64,000 nt of DNA from Pinus tabuliformis (GCA_031772625.1 CM062817.1:891236184-891300183), one strand, 5' to 3'. Positions 21,718 through 33,676 are shown, numbered from the stretch's first letter. Notes: generated from the sequence alone by a model not told the origin. Program-made: numbers and translations.

Positions 21718-23621
21718 ATGAGCAATTACGAGAAAGAAGCATCGATCAGGCCACCAATTTTTGATGGGAGCAACTTCGTCTATTGGAAGGTAAGAATCAC
21801 AACATATCTTCAATCTCTTGGTACAGAAGTCTGGGATATTGTGGAAACAGCATACACATTTCCATTAGCAACTCCTACAGATACGGCTGGTAAGAAGCAA
21901 TATGAAACAAATGCAAAGGCTGTCAATACTCTATTAGGGAGTCTATCTCAATCAGAATTTGTCAAGGTTATGCAGCTCAAAACCGCAAAAGAAATATGGG
22001 ACAAGATCGTTCTGAGCTATGAAGGAGATGATAAGGTAAAATGAGAAAAACTACAAACTCTCAGAATTCAATATGAAAATCTCAGAATGTACAATGATGA
22101 AAGTGTGGCTAACTATTTCCTACGTATAGATGAGATTGTTAATTGTATGAAAAAATTGGGTGAAGAAATAAAAGAACTTGTTTTGGTTGAAAAGGTTTAA
22201 GATATTTGTCTTCTAAGTTTGAATCAAAAGTTTCTGCCATAGAAGAAAAACAGAATCTACAGAGCCTTACCATGTCACAGCTACACGGAATCCTAACTAC
22301 CTATGAAATGAGAAAAGGGGGACCATCAGACAAGAGAGAAGCCGCATTCAAAGCCTCAGGAAAAGGAGATTACAATGACTCAGGACATATGTCGGAAGAA
22401 GAGGAAGAATCAAATTTTGTCAAGAACCTTCAACGGGGTTCTAAAAGATTCAGAGGTAAGCTACCTTTCAAATGTTTTGCTTGTGGAAGAGTCGGTCACT
22501 ATGCTGCCAAATGTCCTCATAAAGATAAGCTTGACAAAGGTGAGGAACCAGTTAGATGGAACAGAAAACAGAATGTAAGTAAGAAGAGCTATTACACACA
22601 TGAAGACAGTGATGGACTTTCAAATAGTGATGAATATGAAAAAGGTAATGATTATAGACTTTTGATAGCTTTTGAAGATGATGATTTCTTGGATGCTATA
22701 GATGAAGAAGGTCTTTATGAAGAAATTTCTAAACTCAAAATTTGCTTAGAAGAGAAAAATATGATTACAGATACTCTGACATTCCAACTTGCTGAAATGG
22801 AGAAACACAGTGAAAAGTTAGAATGTGAAATTGTGGGACTTAGAAAGGACATTGAGAAAACGAAAGCTCTTAATCTTAGATTTTCTAAAGGATCTGAAAC
22901 TTTAGATGAGATTATCAAAGTGCAACGTTCTCCTCTAATCAAGATAGGTCTTGGGTATACTAAAGAAACATCTCAAGCACAGAAGCCATCTACCTCCAAA
23001 AGTTATCTTGAAGCTGCAAGGAGAAGTGAACAGGTTGACAATCGACCGCAAAGGCACAATGAAGATCACCAGGTAAATCAGGGAAAATTTACTTCAAGAA
23101 TGAACAGAAATCACTAAGTAAATCGAGGGCAATCTACTTCAAATATGAACATAAGCTACAACCAACCACAGGTAAATCATTCTCAATTTACCTCAAGAAT
23201 GAATGGTTATTACAATGGAAGGTTTGATGGTCGCAGGAACTTATTCAATGGCCAATGTTTCTCCTGTCATAACTTTGGACATAAAGCAGCTCAATGTGTT
23301 GCCTACAAGACCATCATGACCAGAGAAGCACGAAATCAAAGGAGTGTGACTGGAATCATGAAAAGAACATACAATAACTTTTTTGCTCTTAAAAATGAAA
23401 TAGAATGTTCTATCTGTAACAACTTTGGTCATGAAGATTTTGAATGCAGGAGTAGGTTTCGGCAAACAACTCAAAAGGAGCAAGCTTCATTAATCCCCAA
23501 AACATGGAGGAAGAAAGAAACGCAACCAGAAAGATGTGGCATGGCCTTATATGCGAAAGGGCGGGAAAATCAGTGGTACATCAACAGTGGATGCTCGAAA
23601 CGTATGACAGATGATAAATAA
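21718..23621 (+). pseudogene. Copia gag and start of protease, three zinc knuckles
   Basis: ATG at 21,718 opens a copia gag (PPIFDGSNFVYWKVRI, then an EIWDKI segment). It is broken by stops at about 22,042 and 22,198 and near 23,117. Knuckle 1 is CFACGRVGHYAAKC, knuckle 2 is CFSCHNFGHKAAQC, and knuckle 3 is CSICNNFGHEDFEC. An acidic coiled-coil-like region (about 22,690-22,920) separates knuckles 1 and 2. The frame reaches the protease active site WYINSGCS, where the catalytic Asp of D-S-G is Asn, so this copy's protease would be dead. Confidence 0.88.
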
Positions 23622-26609
23622 AAATTTCAATCATATAGTGCCTTCAAAAAGGAAAATAAGGTCTCATTTGGAAATGGCACCGCTGCATTCATAAAAGGTA
23701 AAGGTTTTGTTCTTTTGAAAGAAAAGGTCAAAGCTGGGAAAGTTATGTATGTTGATGGTTTAAAGCATAATCTATTAAGTGTCAGTCAAATGTGTGATCA
23801 AGGAAATGAGGTAATATTTCGATCAAATGGATGTATTGTTAGTGAGCTTGATACAGGAGAAATAGTGATCAAAGGCATAAGAACACCAAATAATTTATAC
23901 ATACTCAAGGGAGGACAACAACAATGCTATCTAAGCAAGAATAATGAACATTGGATATGGCACAGAAGATTGGGGCATCTAAAATTCTCTCAGATAAGGA
24001 AAGCATGTAAATATCAGGTGGTTCGTGATCTCCCTGACATCAGAATTCTAGACAATACAATATGAAAATCATGTCAGTTTGGTAAGAAAACCAAAACTAA
24101 TTTCCCTGAGAAGGAAGGATCAGCTAGCATGCCACTTGAACTTGTCCATGCAGATGTATGTGGTCCATCTAGGAAAAGGTCACCTCGAGGAGAAGAATAC
24201 TTTATATTGTTCATTGACGACTTTTCCAGGATGTGTTGGTTAGGACTTATGAAGCATAAAGACGAAGCTTTCGAAAAGTTCAAAGCATTCAAAGCCTTGG
24301 TTGAAAATGAATCAGATCGTAGAATCAAATGCCTCATGTTTGATAGAGGTGGGGAATTTACCTCGGATGAATTTTTCGATTTTTGTGAAGAACATGGAAT
24401 AAGAAGGGAATTCTCTACTGCAAGGACTCCTCATAAAAATAAAGTAGTTGAAAGGATGAATAGAACGGTTCAACAAATGGCTCGTGCTATGCTTGATGAG
24501 TCTGAAACTCCCACAACCTTTTGGGGTGAAGCCACATTTGCTGCAGTTACTATTCTCAATAAGACAAGCGTCTGGGTAAACAACACTTAGACTCCTCATG
24601 AACTTTGGTATGGTAAGACTCCCACGGTAAAATACTTCAAAATTTTTGAAGCAAATGCTACATCAAAAAGACTGATGAAAACCTTGGAAAGTTTGAACCT
24701 AGAGCAGATGAAGGCATTCTCCTTGGTTACTCTCCCCACAGTAAAGCATATAAGTGTTACAATAAAAGACTTGGAAAAATTGTTGAAAGTATTGATGCAG
24801 TGGTTGATGAAGAAGGAAACACTCCTAGGCAAATAAAATTTGAAGATTTCGAAGATGATGAGGACTATCCTTCAACATCAAATCAAATTCATGATGAAGA
24901 AGAAACCCATGAGGCACCAGAAGAACAAATAAGGATAGAAGAAAAGACTCCATCCAGGTATGTTCAGACGAATCATCCAGAAACTCAAATTTTGGGACAG
25001 GAAGAAGCAGGTGTACAAACAAGGAGAACCATTTTAGAAGCTTCAAGCTATCTAGCATTTCTATCCTCCACTGAACCACACAATGTAAGAGAGGCATGCA
25101 AAGATGAATGCTAGGTCAAGGCCATGGAGGAAGAACTTGAGCAGATTGAAAAGAATAACGCTTGGGAGTTGGTTCCTAGACCAAAAGATATGAATGTCAT
25201 AGGAACAAAATGGATATTCAAAAACAAGCTAAATGAAAATGGAGATGTTATTAGAAACAAGGCTAGACTTGTTTGTAAAGGGTATGCTCAACAAGAAGGC
25301 ATAGGTTTTGAAGAAAGTTTTGCTCAAATTGCTAGACTTGAGGCCATAAGAATGTTCCTTGCTATTTCTAGCTTTCAGAAGTTCAAATTATTTCAAATGG
25401 ACGTGAAGTCTGCCTTTCTGAATGGAGACTTGGATGAAGAAGTGTATATTGAGCAACCAGATGGGTTTATTCTTGGAAATGATCCAAAACTTGTATGCAG
25501 ACTCAAAAAAGCTCTCTATGACCTTAAACAAGCTCCAAGGGCTTGGTATTATCGGTTGGATAAGTACCTCCATTAACAAGGTTTTACAAAAGGATCAATA
25601 GACAACAATCTATATATAAAAATTGACAATGATAAGTTGTTGATACTTGTTGTATATGTTGATGATATCATCTTTGGTAGCAATGAAGAAGACATGAGTC
25701 AAAACTTTGCCTTGGTGATGCAAAAAGAATTTGAAATGTCCTTGCTTGGTGAGCTCACATATTTTCTTGGTTTACAAGTCCAACAAACAAAGACGGTATT
25801 TTTCTATCACAAACCAAGTATCTCAAGCAGATATTGAAGAAATATGGGATGGAGGATTTGAAACCAGTATGTACCCCTATGGTAATAGGATGCAACCTCA
25901 GCGCAAACGATGAATTAGCAGCAGTGCATCAACCAACCTATAGATCCATGACTAGTAGTCTACTCTATCTAACAAGTACCCGACCATACATTATGCATGC
26001 AGTGGGAATAGTTGGAAGGTTTCAAGCAAATCCAAAGGAAACTCATCTTCAGGCAGTTAAGAGAATTTTCAAGTATCTTCAAGGAACTCAAAACTATGGC
26101 TTATGGTATCCTAGAGGTACAGATCTCACACTTCATGCATATACATATGCAGATTGGGCAAGAAGCGTGGATGATAGAAAAAGCACTAGTGGTGGTGCAT
26201 TCTTCATGGGTCCTAGATTAGTATCTTGGTTCAGCAAGAAACAGATTTCAATTGCATTATCGACAACTGAAGCAGGATATGTGGTTGTTGCATCTTGTTG
26301 CACACAAATCCTTTGGATGATGCAAACATTGCAAGACCCTCAAATCACTTGTACTCCACCTATCTCCATTTTTTGTGATAATACAAGTGCAATCAATATT
26401 TCAATGAATCTTGTCATGCATTCAAAGACTAAGCACATACCTATCAAGTATCATTTTCTTCGGGAACAAGTGCTTGAACAAAAGGTTAAATTGGAGTATG
26501 TTCCCTCTAAGGAACAAGTTGCTGACATACTCACCAAACCACTGCCTAGGGAGACATTTGAATACCTCAGACAGAAGCTGGGGGTAGTTAATGCATCATC
26601 TTCCTGCTG
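23622..26609 (+). pseudogene. Copia pol: integrase, reverse transcriptase, RNase H
   Basis: The integrase zinc region has WHRRLGHLKFSQ. The catalytic core has ELVHADVCGPS, FDRGGEFTSDEF and ARTPHKNKVVERMNR (D, D, E present). RT runs from about 25,180 ([36 protein letters not shown]) to LVVYVDDIIFGS, the copia YVDD box. A frameshift near 25,830 leads to the connection and RNase H regions (YADWARSVDDRKSTSG, STTEAGYV, FCDNTSAI, then KHIPIKYHFLRE) ending at 26,609. Stops at about 24,062, 24,588, 25,112 and 25,574 interrupt the frame, and 24,600-24,830 is frame-shifted. Confidence 0.92.
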
Positions 26610-27384
26610 AATCTTGTCTGTTTCAGAGAAAAGTGGTTGTACATGAGTTTCATGAGGAGGATCCGCATATATGTGTCAGTTTATGAAGATACAGTCGTGT
26701 ATATGTTGGTTTAAAGAAAAACATTAGGCCAGCTTCAGGATGAAAAGAGTCTGATATAGGTCTGGCAAAGACCATCTGGCACAGGTTCAAGGGGAGCGTA
26801 TACTCTTCTAATAATGCATTGTTGGCATTATCTTAAAAGATCTTGGTTTACATTCACAGTTGTTTTAATTTCAGGTGGAACAGGTGCATGAGGAAGAGCA
26901 TGGTTGCTGGTCTGAATGATGATTGAGGGTTATGATGATTGATGATTGACAGATGCTAGTCTTGCTGTAGATATTTTGTCTCTATGTCATGTATTTTTTT
27001 TCTTATCAAGACCATGTAACGGCCTATCTTGGTTTCCCCACTATACCTGGGATGGATGAAGTAATGTTCTTGTTGTTATCATGTGTAAATTCTTGGTGTA
27101 TCCCCTCTTGGTTGGGTAGATGAGTCAATCCCCACTTCGTTGGTAGATGGATGTATGTATTAGTCTTTGGTGATAGGAAGGTCATTTATAATGTATAAAG
27201 TCATGTTTCTTTTGTAGAACATCTTCTTTCAAACCTTACCTACAATCGGGGGGAGCTTGGACAACACAGCAGAGCAGAGAATTCAGCATGTACTCAGGGG
27301 GAGCATAACCCTTTGCCCTTGATGTCAAAGGGGGAGAATGATTTTGAGTGACTTGGGGTTGCCATCAAGTCCAAAGGGGGAGAT
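26610..27384 (+). other. Copia 3' non-coding region with four polypurine tracts
   Basis: Non-coding. GGGGGGAGC (about 27,248), AGGGGGAGC (about 27,296), AAAGGGGGAGA (about 27,328) and AAAGGGGGAGA (27,373-27,383) occur in the last 140 bp. The final one abuts the 3' LTR and is the functional tract. The others are upstream duplicates. Confidence 0.7.
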
Positions 27385-28946
27385 TATTGGCATTATGACA
27401 CAGGTTTGGCAATATGGCATAGGTGTTGTCCTTGATGGAAACTCACTCAAAGGGCAGATCACAATTCAGGCTCTCAGAATAAAATAAAATGAGGTATATG
27501 CAGGATCCTCTTAACAAAATCGTGTATACATGCGGGTGTACCGACCAAAAGGCACGTATACGTATGCACGCACTTTCATGCAAAGAAAAGCGCGTACATG
27601 TGGGAAAAATTATGGTTGGTCCATGGTATTTAGTCCAACATATTTGAACCTATGGTTTTGGTCCTTGGTATTGAATCCAAAGTGTTGAACCCAGGTATTG
27701 AGTCCCTAGTATTGGATCTCTATGGTTTTGGACCATGGTTTGAGTAAGGCCTAAGACTATAAAAAGGGAAGGAGATCATTTGGAAAGTGAATCAACTGAA
27801 GCATTGAATATCTTATAAAGAGAAAGATCTAGAATACTGTCATTGAGTTATGGTGCATAACTAGATCTGAATTAAGGAGGAACTTGAGCGCAAGGAGAAG
27901 GATAAGTTCTATTGATGGGTCAAGATCTTAAGGCGGCTTGAAGAGAAGTGTCTTTGCGTAATTTTTGATCTGTTATATTTGGCGCATGATGTGATCTATA
28001 AATATGATAATCTGGGTATAACTAATGTCTGAATAAGTGAAAAAGATAAATTATCTTTTATAGATTTGTATGCAGGTTCAGCGCAGCAGAGGTGCGTATA
28101 CACGCTAGTTCACTAACTTAAAACAACGTATACGCTAGTTGGCCTTAATACAGAAGCATATGCACACAGGTTCCACATATAGAAGTAGCGTACATCTCAT
28201 GAAATATGTTTTAGATGCTTCTATTTATTGTTGCAGTGTTCTGGGTTCAGAATTGGTGTTTGGTTACTGGTACCGTTTTCTGGTTACAGCATTCTAAGAA
28301 GTTATTGGTTGATTCAGTATTTGTTTGTACAAAGGAGTTTGGTTAATGCAGATATACTTGATGTTTGATTGATATTCATGGATCCAGTCTGAAAATTTAT
28401 GAAACGTGGTCCCTAGAAGAAAAGAGAAGGTTGTAGCCTTTTGTAGGTCAGCGCCTATGTACTAGTACCTCAGCTACTACAAGAGCTAAGGGGGTTGTAG
28501 CTCCCTTCCAGGAGAAGCTGGAGAAAGAGAGAAGGTTGTAGCCTTTTGCAAGTAGTAGCCTGCATACTAGTATATGACTGCACATGTAAAAAATCATTAT
28601 AAAAGGAAGTTTCTAATTTAAAAGAAGATAAAGACAAATTGCAGCAGGTGGTTTTCACCCACATTGGGTTTCCACCTTATATCTTTGTGTCCATGTGTGT
28701 GATGATCTGTTCTGTTTTACTGCTCCTACTTATTTTTCTTATGATTAATAAAGTATTGATGCACTGATTAAATATCAAACAATTAATGAATCTTAAGTTT
28801 TCTGATATACACTGGTTTCTTTAGACATAGTAGCGTATATACGCAGTTTCACATAGCCGAAGTAGTGTATACAAATCTGATTGTGAAAAGGAAATTAATT
28901 GATTTGATAATACTGATTCACCCCCCTCTCAGTATTATTTCCAACA
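27385..28946 (+). repeat. Copia 3' LTR (1,562 bp)
   Basis: TATTGG...CCAACA, near-identical to 20,093-21,657, with scattered substitutions and no large indel. Confidence 0.93.
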
Positions 28947-29372
28947 AGAGCAAGAACGGCGGAGGGGTTGTTGAGAGAAACAGGGGAATTCAAATCCGGG
29001 CCAGAGAGGGGCCAAGACCTCAAAATGCAGGTTGCAGAGAAGGGACTGAAAAAAATGATGACCATTGCCTAGGTCGATGCAGCAAAGGAGTCTGCAACAT
29101 CTTCCCGTAGCAGTGTGAAGGCTCAGCTTTGCTGCAAAGGCGTGGCAAGAGCAATTGAGAGGCCGAATGGGTGATTGCAGGGAGCTGAGCTCCATATTTA
29201 TGAAATTGCAGAGAATTTCTCGATTTGCACAATTGGTTAATGGCGCCGACTGAGGAGCCTAGACCTTCCTTAATTTCCCACAAGGGAAGGCGCATGTTGC
29301 CATAAGGATCAGCCACCTGCTTGTCCGGCGGCTGATGTGCATGAATTACTCATCTAACACCCACATCTGGGG
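28947..29372. other. Unidentified GC-richer segment right of the copia element
   Basis: Composition resembles 19,061-20,092, so the copia element may have entered one larger insert, but the two halves show no target duplication. Minus-strand frames (29,316-29,020 and 29,195-28,935) have no recognised domain. It ends where the AT-rich repeat copy 2 begins. Confidence 0.3.
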
Positions 29373-29760
29373 AGAATGAATAAGTATTAACTATTTATGC
29401 AATAGAAAAATATTTATGATAATTTTACAATTATAGTTTCAACCATATTAAACTTTGTAATTTATTAAAATACCTTTGCATTTTTTATTTAAAGTCATTT
29501 TGCATGTAATTTCATATATATAATTTTGATATGAGTTCACCAATACATAATCTATAATAAATATTATTTCATAAAAATAAGCATCATGATGATAACCATC
29601 TAACAAACATAAACATCATATAAAATACACATTCAAATTTGCTAACATCATCTAATTATATACACCTCTAGCACATATAAACGTCGTTAGCTAGCACACA
29701 AATCTAATAATCTAACAGGGCATCATCATTGTGATAACATTTAACAAAAAAAAAGCATTG
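29373..29760 (+). repeat. AT-rich dispersed repeat, copy 2 (LINE empty site)
   Basis: Aligns with 15,460-15,515 joined to 17,807-18,140. The string AATAGAAAAATATTTATGATAA at about 29,400-29,422 carries one copy of the 13-bp target where copy 1 holds the LINE. Confidence 0.75.
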
Positions 29761-29932
29761 TCTAACATCATAACCACACACATTCTAAAATATACGTCTC
29801 ATATCAAATAACTATTGTAACATACACATATATCTGCAAGCACATTAAATGAACATATTTAACATGATCTAACAATATACACATCAACTCATATAAATTA
29901 AGTACATCAACATGAACAAAAAAATTGCACCA

Positions 29933-29936
29933 TATA

Positions 29937-29974
<38 letters not shown>
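29933..29974. repeat. (TA)n microsatellite
   Basis: Uninterrupted TA repeat of about 40 bp. Confidence 0.95.
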
Positions 29975-29975
<1 letters not shown>

Positions 29976-30044
29976 CAAGTCAACTAATTGCATCAAGTCA
30001 AATAACTATTATAAAATATATGATACAACAATACTAATGGTGAC

Positions 30045-30620
30045 CTAGTCTGTAGCAGAAGACGATGGATGGTCAACTACCTCAAGAGTCGAAGAATGAG
30101 GTGGAGGAGGAGGTGGTTGGTCTGCTCTTTGAGGAGAAACATGAGGCAGTGAGTCATGAGGTGAATGAGGAGGAGGTGGAGTGCTACCAAAAGGATCACC
30201 ACCCTGATCATCATGATCTAATGGGGTAGTACTGGGTGAATATTGTGTATATGTTGCATGTACATCAATTCTTAATCTTAGTATAAACCCGGTAGCTCCG
30301 ACGATATGATGCATAAGACTCATCATATCACACGGAAAGTCTATCCAGAGCTCTAGGAGCCTACCATCTGCCCTAATGTCTCGATCTATCTTAGGGCAAA
30401 CTCTTGCCTCAACCAAAATTCTAGAGAGTCAGTCGCTCAACTTCATCCTGAATCCAATATCAAGCCTACATTGCGGTCGCATGCCAATGGGTATCTGCAT
30501 ATGATTAGGATGTTCCTCACCCTCTGTGGCCTCATCCATATCCATATCTGCATCCAATGGGGGAGGAGGCATGTCCCCAACGAATGTGCCAATGTCTACA
30601 AAATATATAGTACACAACAA
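30045..30620 (-). CDS. Proline/acid-rich ORF remnant, unknown function
   Basis: Two segments separated by one stop near 30,429. The upstream one (30,620-30,429) has PPPPLDADMDMDEATEGEEH. The downstream one (30,416-30,045) has a folded-looking stretch (RLLELWIDFPCDMMSLMHH), then a disordered P/S/H-rich tail with PPPPPHSS. It could be the C-terminal exon of a transposon-associated or plant mobile-domain-like gene, but no motif settles this. It is antisense to the adjacent repeat. Confidence 0.35.
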
Positions 30621-31091
30621 TAATTAAACAAATTCCTTAAAGAATTTAATAAAACAAGATAAATAATGTGCTAGAATAAATTTTATTCTAATTAATTAAG
30701 ACAATAAAATGAAACTGGATTAATTTAAAGAAACCACTAATATTACCTATGATCAAGGATCAGTATTTTAACTAAGAAATGAAAGTACTCAGAATTGCTT
30801 CAAGCCTAAATAACCGGATAGAGTTCATTGCCAGGATTCCAAAGCCACGAGCGATTTAAAAAATGGACATCGTATGCAAAAGTTAGAGATTTCGAAAATT
30901 TGGTAAAAGAAAGTCAAAGTCAAAGTTTGACTAGATACCCAATCCGCATGCAGAGAATATTCTCCAGTTTTAGCCAGTGACACTGTGACAAGTGTCATCT
31001 TCAGATTTTCCAAATGGTTTGTGAAGAGGTGATTTTGCCAATGACCTCCAAAGAATGAATAATTGTGGAATATTAGTTAAGTTTTGAAATT

Positions 31092-31093
<2 letters not shown>
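30621..31093. other. AT-rich spacer, no gene seen
   Basis: Short open frames only. Nothing recognised. Confidence 0.4.

Positions 31094-31155
<62 letters not shown>
31094..31155. repeat. (TA)n microsatellite
   Basis: About 31 TA units, the longest simple repeat in the window. Confidence 0.95.
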
Positions 31156-31158
<3 letters not shown>

Positions 31159-31525
31159 TTATATAGTTTTAATACTATATATTATAATTTAAATATTATA
31201 TACATATAGATTAAATATTAATTACACCGTAAGGCGTTCTCTTTGAAATCAATTGCCCAAACTGCCCCCGTGTACAAATTTGCACCCTCCGATGAAATGT
31301 TAGACGATTGGAGTTTTGTTGACAGTCAAATTAATACTTAATAGTTGAGACAGTTACAACAAAAACTGTGTAACTCCCTTTCTTCCAGTTGAGATAGTTA
31401 CGGAAAAAAACGGTATGGTTCCCTTCCTCCCTCACGCGCACATGCAGAGGAAAATCCATAACAACAGAGTTTGGACCCATTCCATTTCTCACTAGGTTTC
31501 CCAGTGAGAGCTGAACAAGAGGCAT

Positions 31526-31714
31526 GTGCAATTTGCGAAGAAATTGCCCTTGTATCTTCTTTTTACTGTGGGGAATCTACCAGTTCTAAGAGCTCTTAAG
31601 AAACTCCAAGAAGGACATCAACATGGTGTTGATGAAGCAAAGTTTGCTCAACATAAATCTCAGGAAAGATCTAGTGCTCTTATTCGAGACAATCTTCGTG
31701 CTTTAGCAAGATGA
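31526..31714 (+). CDS. Short ORF of unknown origin next to WNK fragment
   Basis: 62 codons ending in a basic helical stretch ([19 protein letters not shown]). It directly abuts and slightly overlaps the WNK fragment in another frame. It is unlike any WNK region I know and may be a fused fragment of another gene. Confidence 0.25.
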   Translation: MQFAKKLPLYLLFTVGNLPVLRALKKLQEGHQHGVDEAKFAQHKSQERSSALIRDNLRALAR

Positions 31715-31955
31715 ATTCTGCACCTCCAGGACCCTGAGGCAGTACCGCCAGAAGCAGAGGCATGTCTCCATGAAGGCGGTGAAGAATTGGGTGCATCAAA
31801 TATTGGAAGGATTGCATTATCTTCATAATCATAACCCTGGCATAATTCATAGAGATCTAAATTGCAGCAATATATTCATGAATGGCAATAATGGTGTTTT
31901 GAAGACCCAGGACCTGCGTTTTGCCGTTATCCTTAAAACATTTTCTCTGTTTTAG
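31707..31955 (+). pseudogene. WNK-type protein kinase fragment
   Basis: A short open frame reads as the WNK kinase catalytic-loop exon: [19 protein letters not shown], then W[14 protein letters not shown], then [16 protein letters not shown], then the DFG-equivalent region. Plant WNK kinases have TSGTLRQYR and HRDLKCDNIF here, followed by DLGLA. Here the catalytic-loop Lys is Asn (HRDLN), the metal-loop motif reads QDLRFA, and the frame stops soon after. No N lobe or C lobe is found nearby. This is a dead exon fragment. WNKs are cytosolic Ser/Thr kinases. Confidence 0.85.
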
Positions 31956-32070
31956 TACCTCTTTTTTTGCGGTGCTAGTTTTACATTCCAAACAATGTAG
32001 ATAAGCTGTGTTTCTTAGTTAAATTGTAGATATTAAACTTTCACTACTTCCCCTTTATTTGTGTGTAAAA
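31896..32070 (+). repeat. Duplicated WNK exon end plus intron, copy 1
   Basis: Matches 32,578-32,760 (shared GTTTTGAAGA/GTTCTGAAGA start, TTTTCTCTGTTTTAGTACC, AATGTAGATAAG, TTAAACTT). It spans the metal-binding-loop codons and the following non-coding sequence. Confidence 0.7.
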
Positions 32071-32577
32071 CCCTCATCATCATTCAAATTCTTAGCACAC
32101 TTTGTTTGGTTACCTAAGAGCCTAATTAATCTGTGGCGAGTTACCCTTTTTAATGTCTCTTTATTTTTTTATCTTTCAAGTTACTCACCTTTTGGTGCTA
32201 TATGTCACAGGTTTGGCCAGCCTGAGAAGGAGCTTAACCAATGACCCTTCCAAGTAAATGCGTGAGGATTTTTATTTTTTACTTCTTTTTTGTCAACATC
32301 GATTTGCTTTGTACAGTTACAATTCATTTCGTCTAATTTCATTCTTTTTTTTTTCATGGCAGGTGCATTCCTTGAAATTTTATTGTTATTTCCTCCACTC
32401 AGGTGCCTTCATACTAAACATAGGTCATCGCTACGGGTCGAAAAGTATTGTTCCACATCGCTGCTCTTTATAGAAAAGAAATGCATTTTTTGGGTTTTCT
32501 ACTAGTGTTATAAGACCCTTGTATGGTCCGCACACGTTAATTCCAGCAATGTCTTATTAGTTTAGTCTTTTTTCTTT
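32071..32577. other. T-rich spacer between WNK duplicate copies
   Basis: No recognised coding sequence. It contains pyrimidine-rich tracts before AG dinucleotides that could be old acceptor sites. Confidence 0.3.
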
Positions 32578-32760
32578 GGTGTTCTGAAGATCAGGGACTT
32601 GGGTTTTCGACCTAGGTTTTGTCGCTATCCTGAAAATGTTTTCTCTGTTTTAGTACCTCTTTTTGCGCTCTGTTTTACCTTTTAGTCAATGTAGATAAGT
32701 TGTATTTCTTAGTTAAATTATAGAGATTAAACTTCCACTACTTCCACTTTATTTTTGTTT
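32578..32760 (+). repeat. Duplicated WNK exon end plus intron, copy 2
   Basis: Second copy of 31,896-32,070. Here the codons read VLKIRDLGF, closer to the WNK consensus KIGDLGLA than copy 1, so the two copies decayed separately. Confidence 0.7.
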
Positions 32761-32877
32761 AACTCAATTTAATTATGAATAACAGAAATGCAATCCCACC
32801 CTTCGTGGTTTTCATTTTTTTCACTTGTTCCTTCTGTCGCTGAGTGTCTAGCCACTATTTTTACTGCAATATTTAAG

Positions 32878-33428
32878 GAAAACGTACGCCTGTTATCTCT
32901 CGACATCAACTGGCCCCGTTGCCGGAACTCTCTACATTTCGACCATGAAGATTTCATTCTGCAGCGATCGCCCCTTGTCGTTCACTGCTCCCTCCGGAGA
33001 GCTGTCATGGAGTTACTACCGGGTGAGTGCTACCTACGTTCTTGAATCCTTTTAAATAATAGTAATGCTTGAATTCTTGAAATTGAAGTAATAATGGTAA
33101 TGAAGGGGAGAAGTGTAAAATTGAAGTAATAATGGTAATGAAGGGGAGAAGTGTAAAATTGAAGTAATAATGAATGCAGGTTGTAATTCCGTCGGCGAAT
33201 CTGAAGGCTGTGAATCCATCTACCAACAAAGATAATCCCGTTGAAAAATATATTCAGATCGTGACGGTGGACTGTCACGAGTTTTGGTTCACGGGATTTG
33301 TTAACTATGAGAAAGCGGTGTGCAATCTGCAGGAATCGACTCGTCAGATTCAGTCCGCTCAGCTTCCAATTCATACGCATCATCCAGAACCTTCTACCTT
33401 CAACCCCACAGCTGCCCACGTGTATTAA
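32878..33428 (+). pseudogene. GEM-like GRAM-domain protein, last two exons
   Basis: Exon A (about 32,878-33,022) encodes KTYACYLSTSTGPVAGTLYI, then KISFCSDRPLSFTAPSGE and SWSYYR, and ends at CGG|GTGAGT. A 157-bp intron ends TGAATGCAG. Exon B (33,180-33,428) begins [20 protein letters not shown], continues [24 protein letters not shown], and stops with TAA. This is the GRAM domain of plant GEM-like/ABA-responsive proteins in the correct splice phase, with no stops. The intron contains a 43-bp tandem duplication. No N-terminal exon is visible within the preceding kilobases, where WNK pieces lie instead, so I call it a 5'-truncated fragment. If an upstream exon exists it could be live. Confidence 0.85.
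33080..33165. repeat. 43-bp tandem duplication within the GRAM-gene intron
   Basis: TGAAGTAATAATGGTAATGA followed by AGGGGAGAAGTGTAAAAT occurs twice in direct succession, with a partial third copy. Confidence 0.85.
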
Positions 33429-33676
33429 TTTTGACGGTGGAATGCGTTCATGTACAAATGTATTCGTAGTGGCGTGTAGAGTGTTTGTAATGATAATATA
33501 TTTTAAATATACTTTGTTAGGTCAACCTTTGTTTTATTCTTTCTCCAAACCGCTATTTTTTTCAAAGTTTAAACAAAATAAAAATATTGTCATTTTTGTC
33601 TTTGTTGTGTGTGGTTTCTCTTAATACCCTTAATACTCTTTTCATTATGTTATTCATTTTCATGTTGCTATTATGT

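Larger units (their letters stand above)
20093..28946 (+). mobile_element. Full-length Ty1/copia retrotransposon, Sirevirus-like
   Basis: 8.85 kb with two near-identical LTRs of about 1.56 kb. It has an initiator-Met-type PBS, a gag with three CCHC knuckles, PR-INT-RT-RNaseH order (the copia order), a 775-bp non-coding stretch after pol, and repeated polypurine tracts before the 3' LTR. Multiple polypurine tracts, large size and motif-rich LTRs are known Sirevirus traits. Coding regions contain several stops and a frameshift. I found no 5-bp target duplication at the ends (GGAGT versus AGAGC). Confidence 0.92.

Noticed and set aside
20088-28951. Target site duplication for the copia element
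   Set aside because: Flanking 5-mers GGAGT and AGAGC do not match, and shifting the ends by one base does not help.
31707-31955. Functional protein kinase
   Set aside because: Only one exon's worth of kinase domain, with the catalytic-loop Lys replaced and an early stop.
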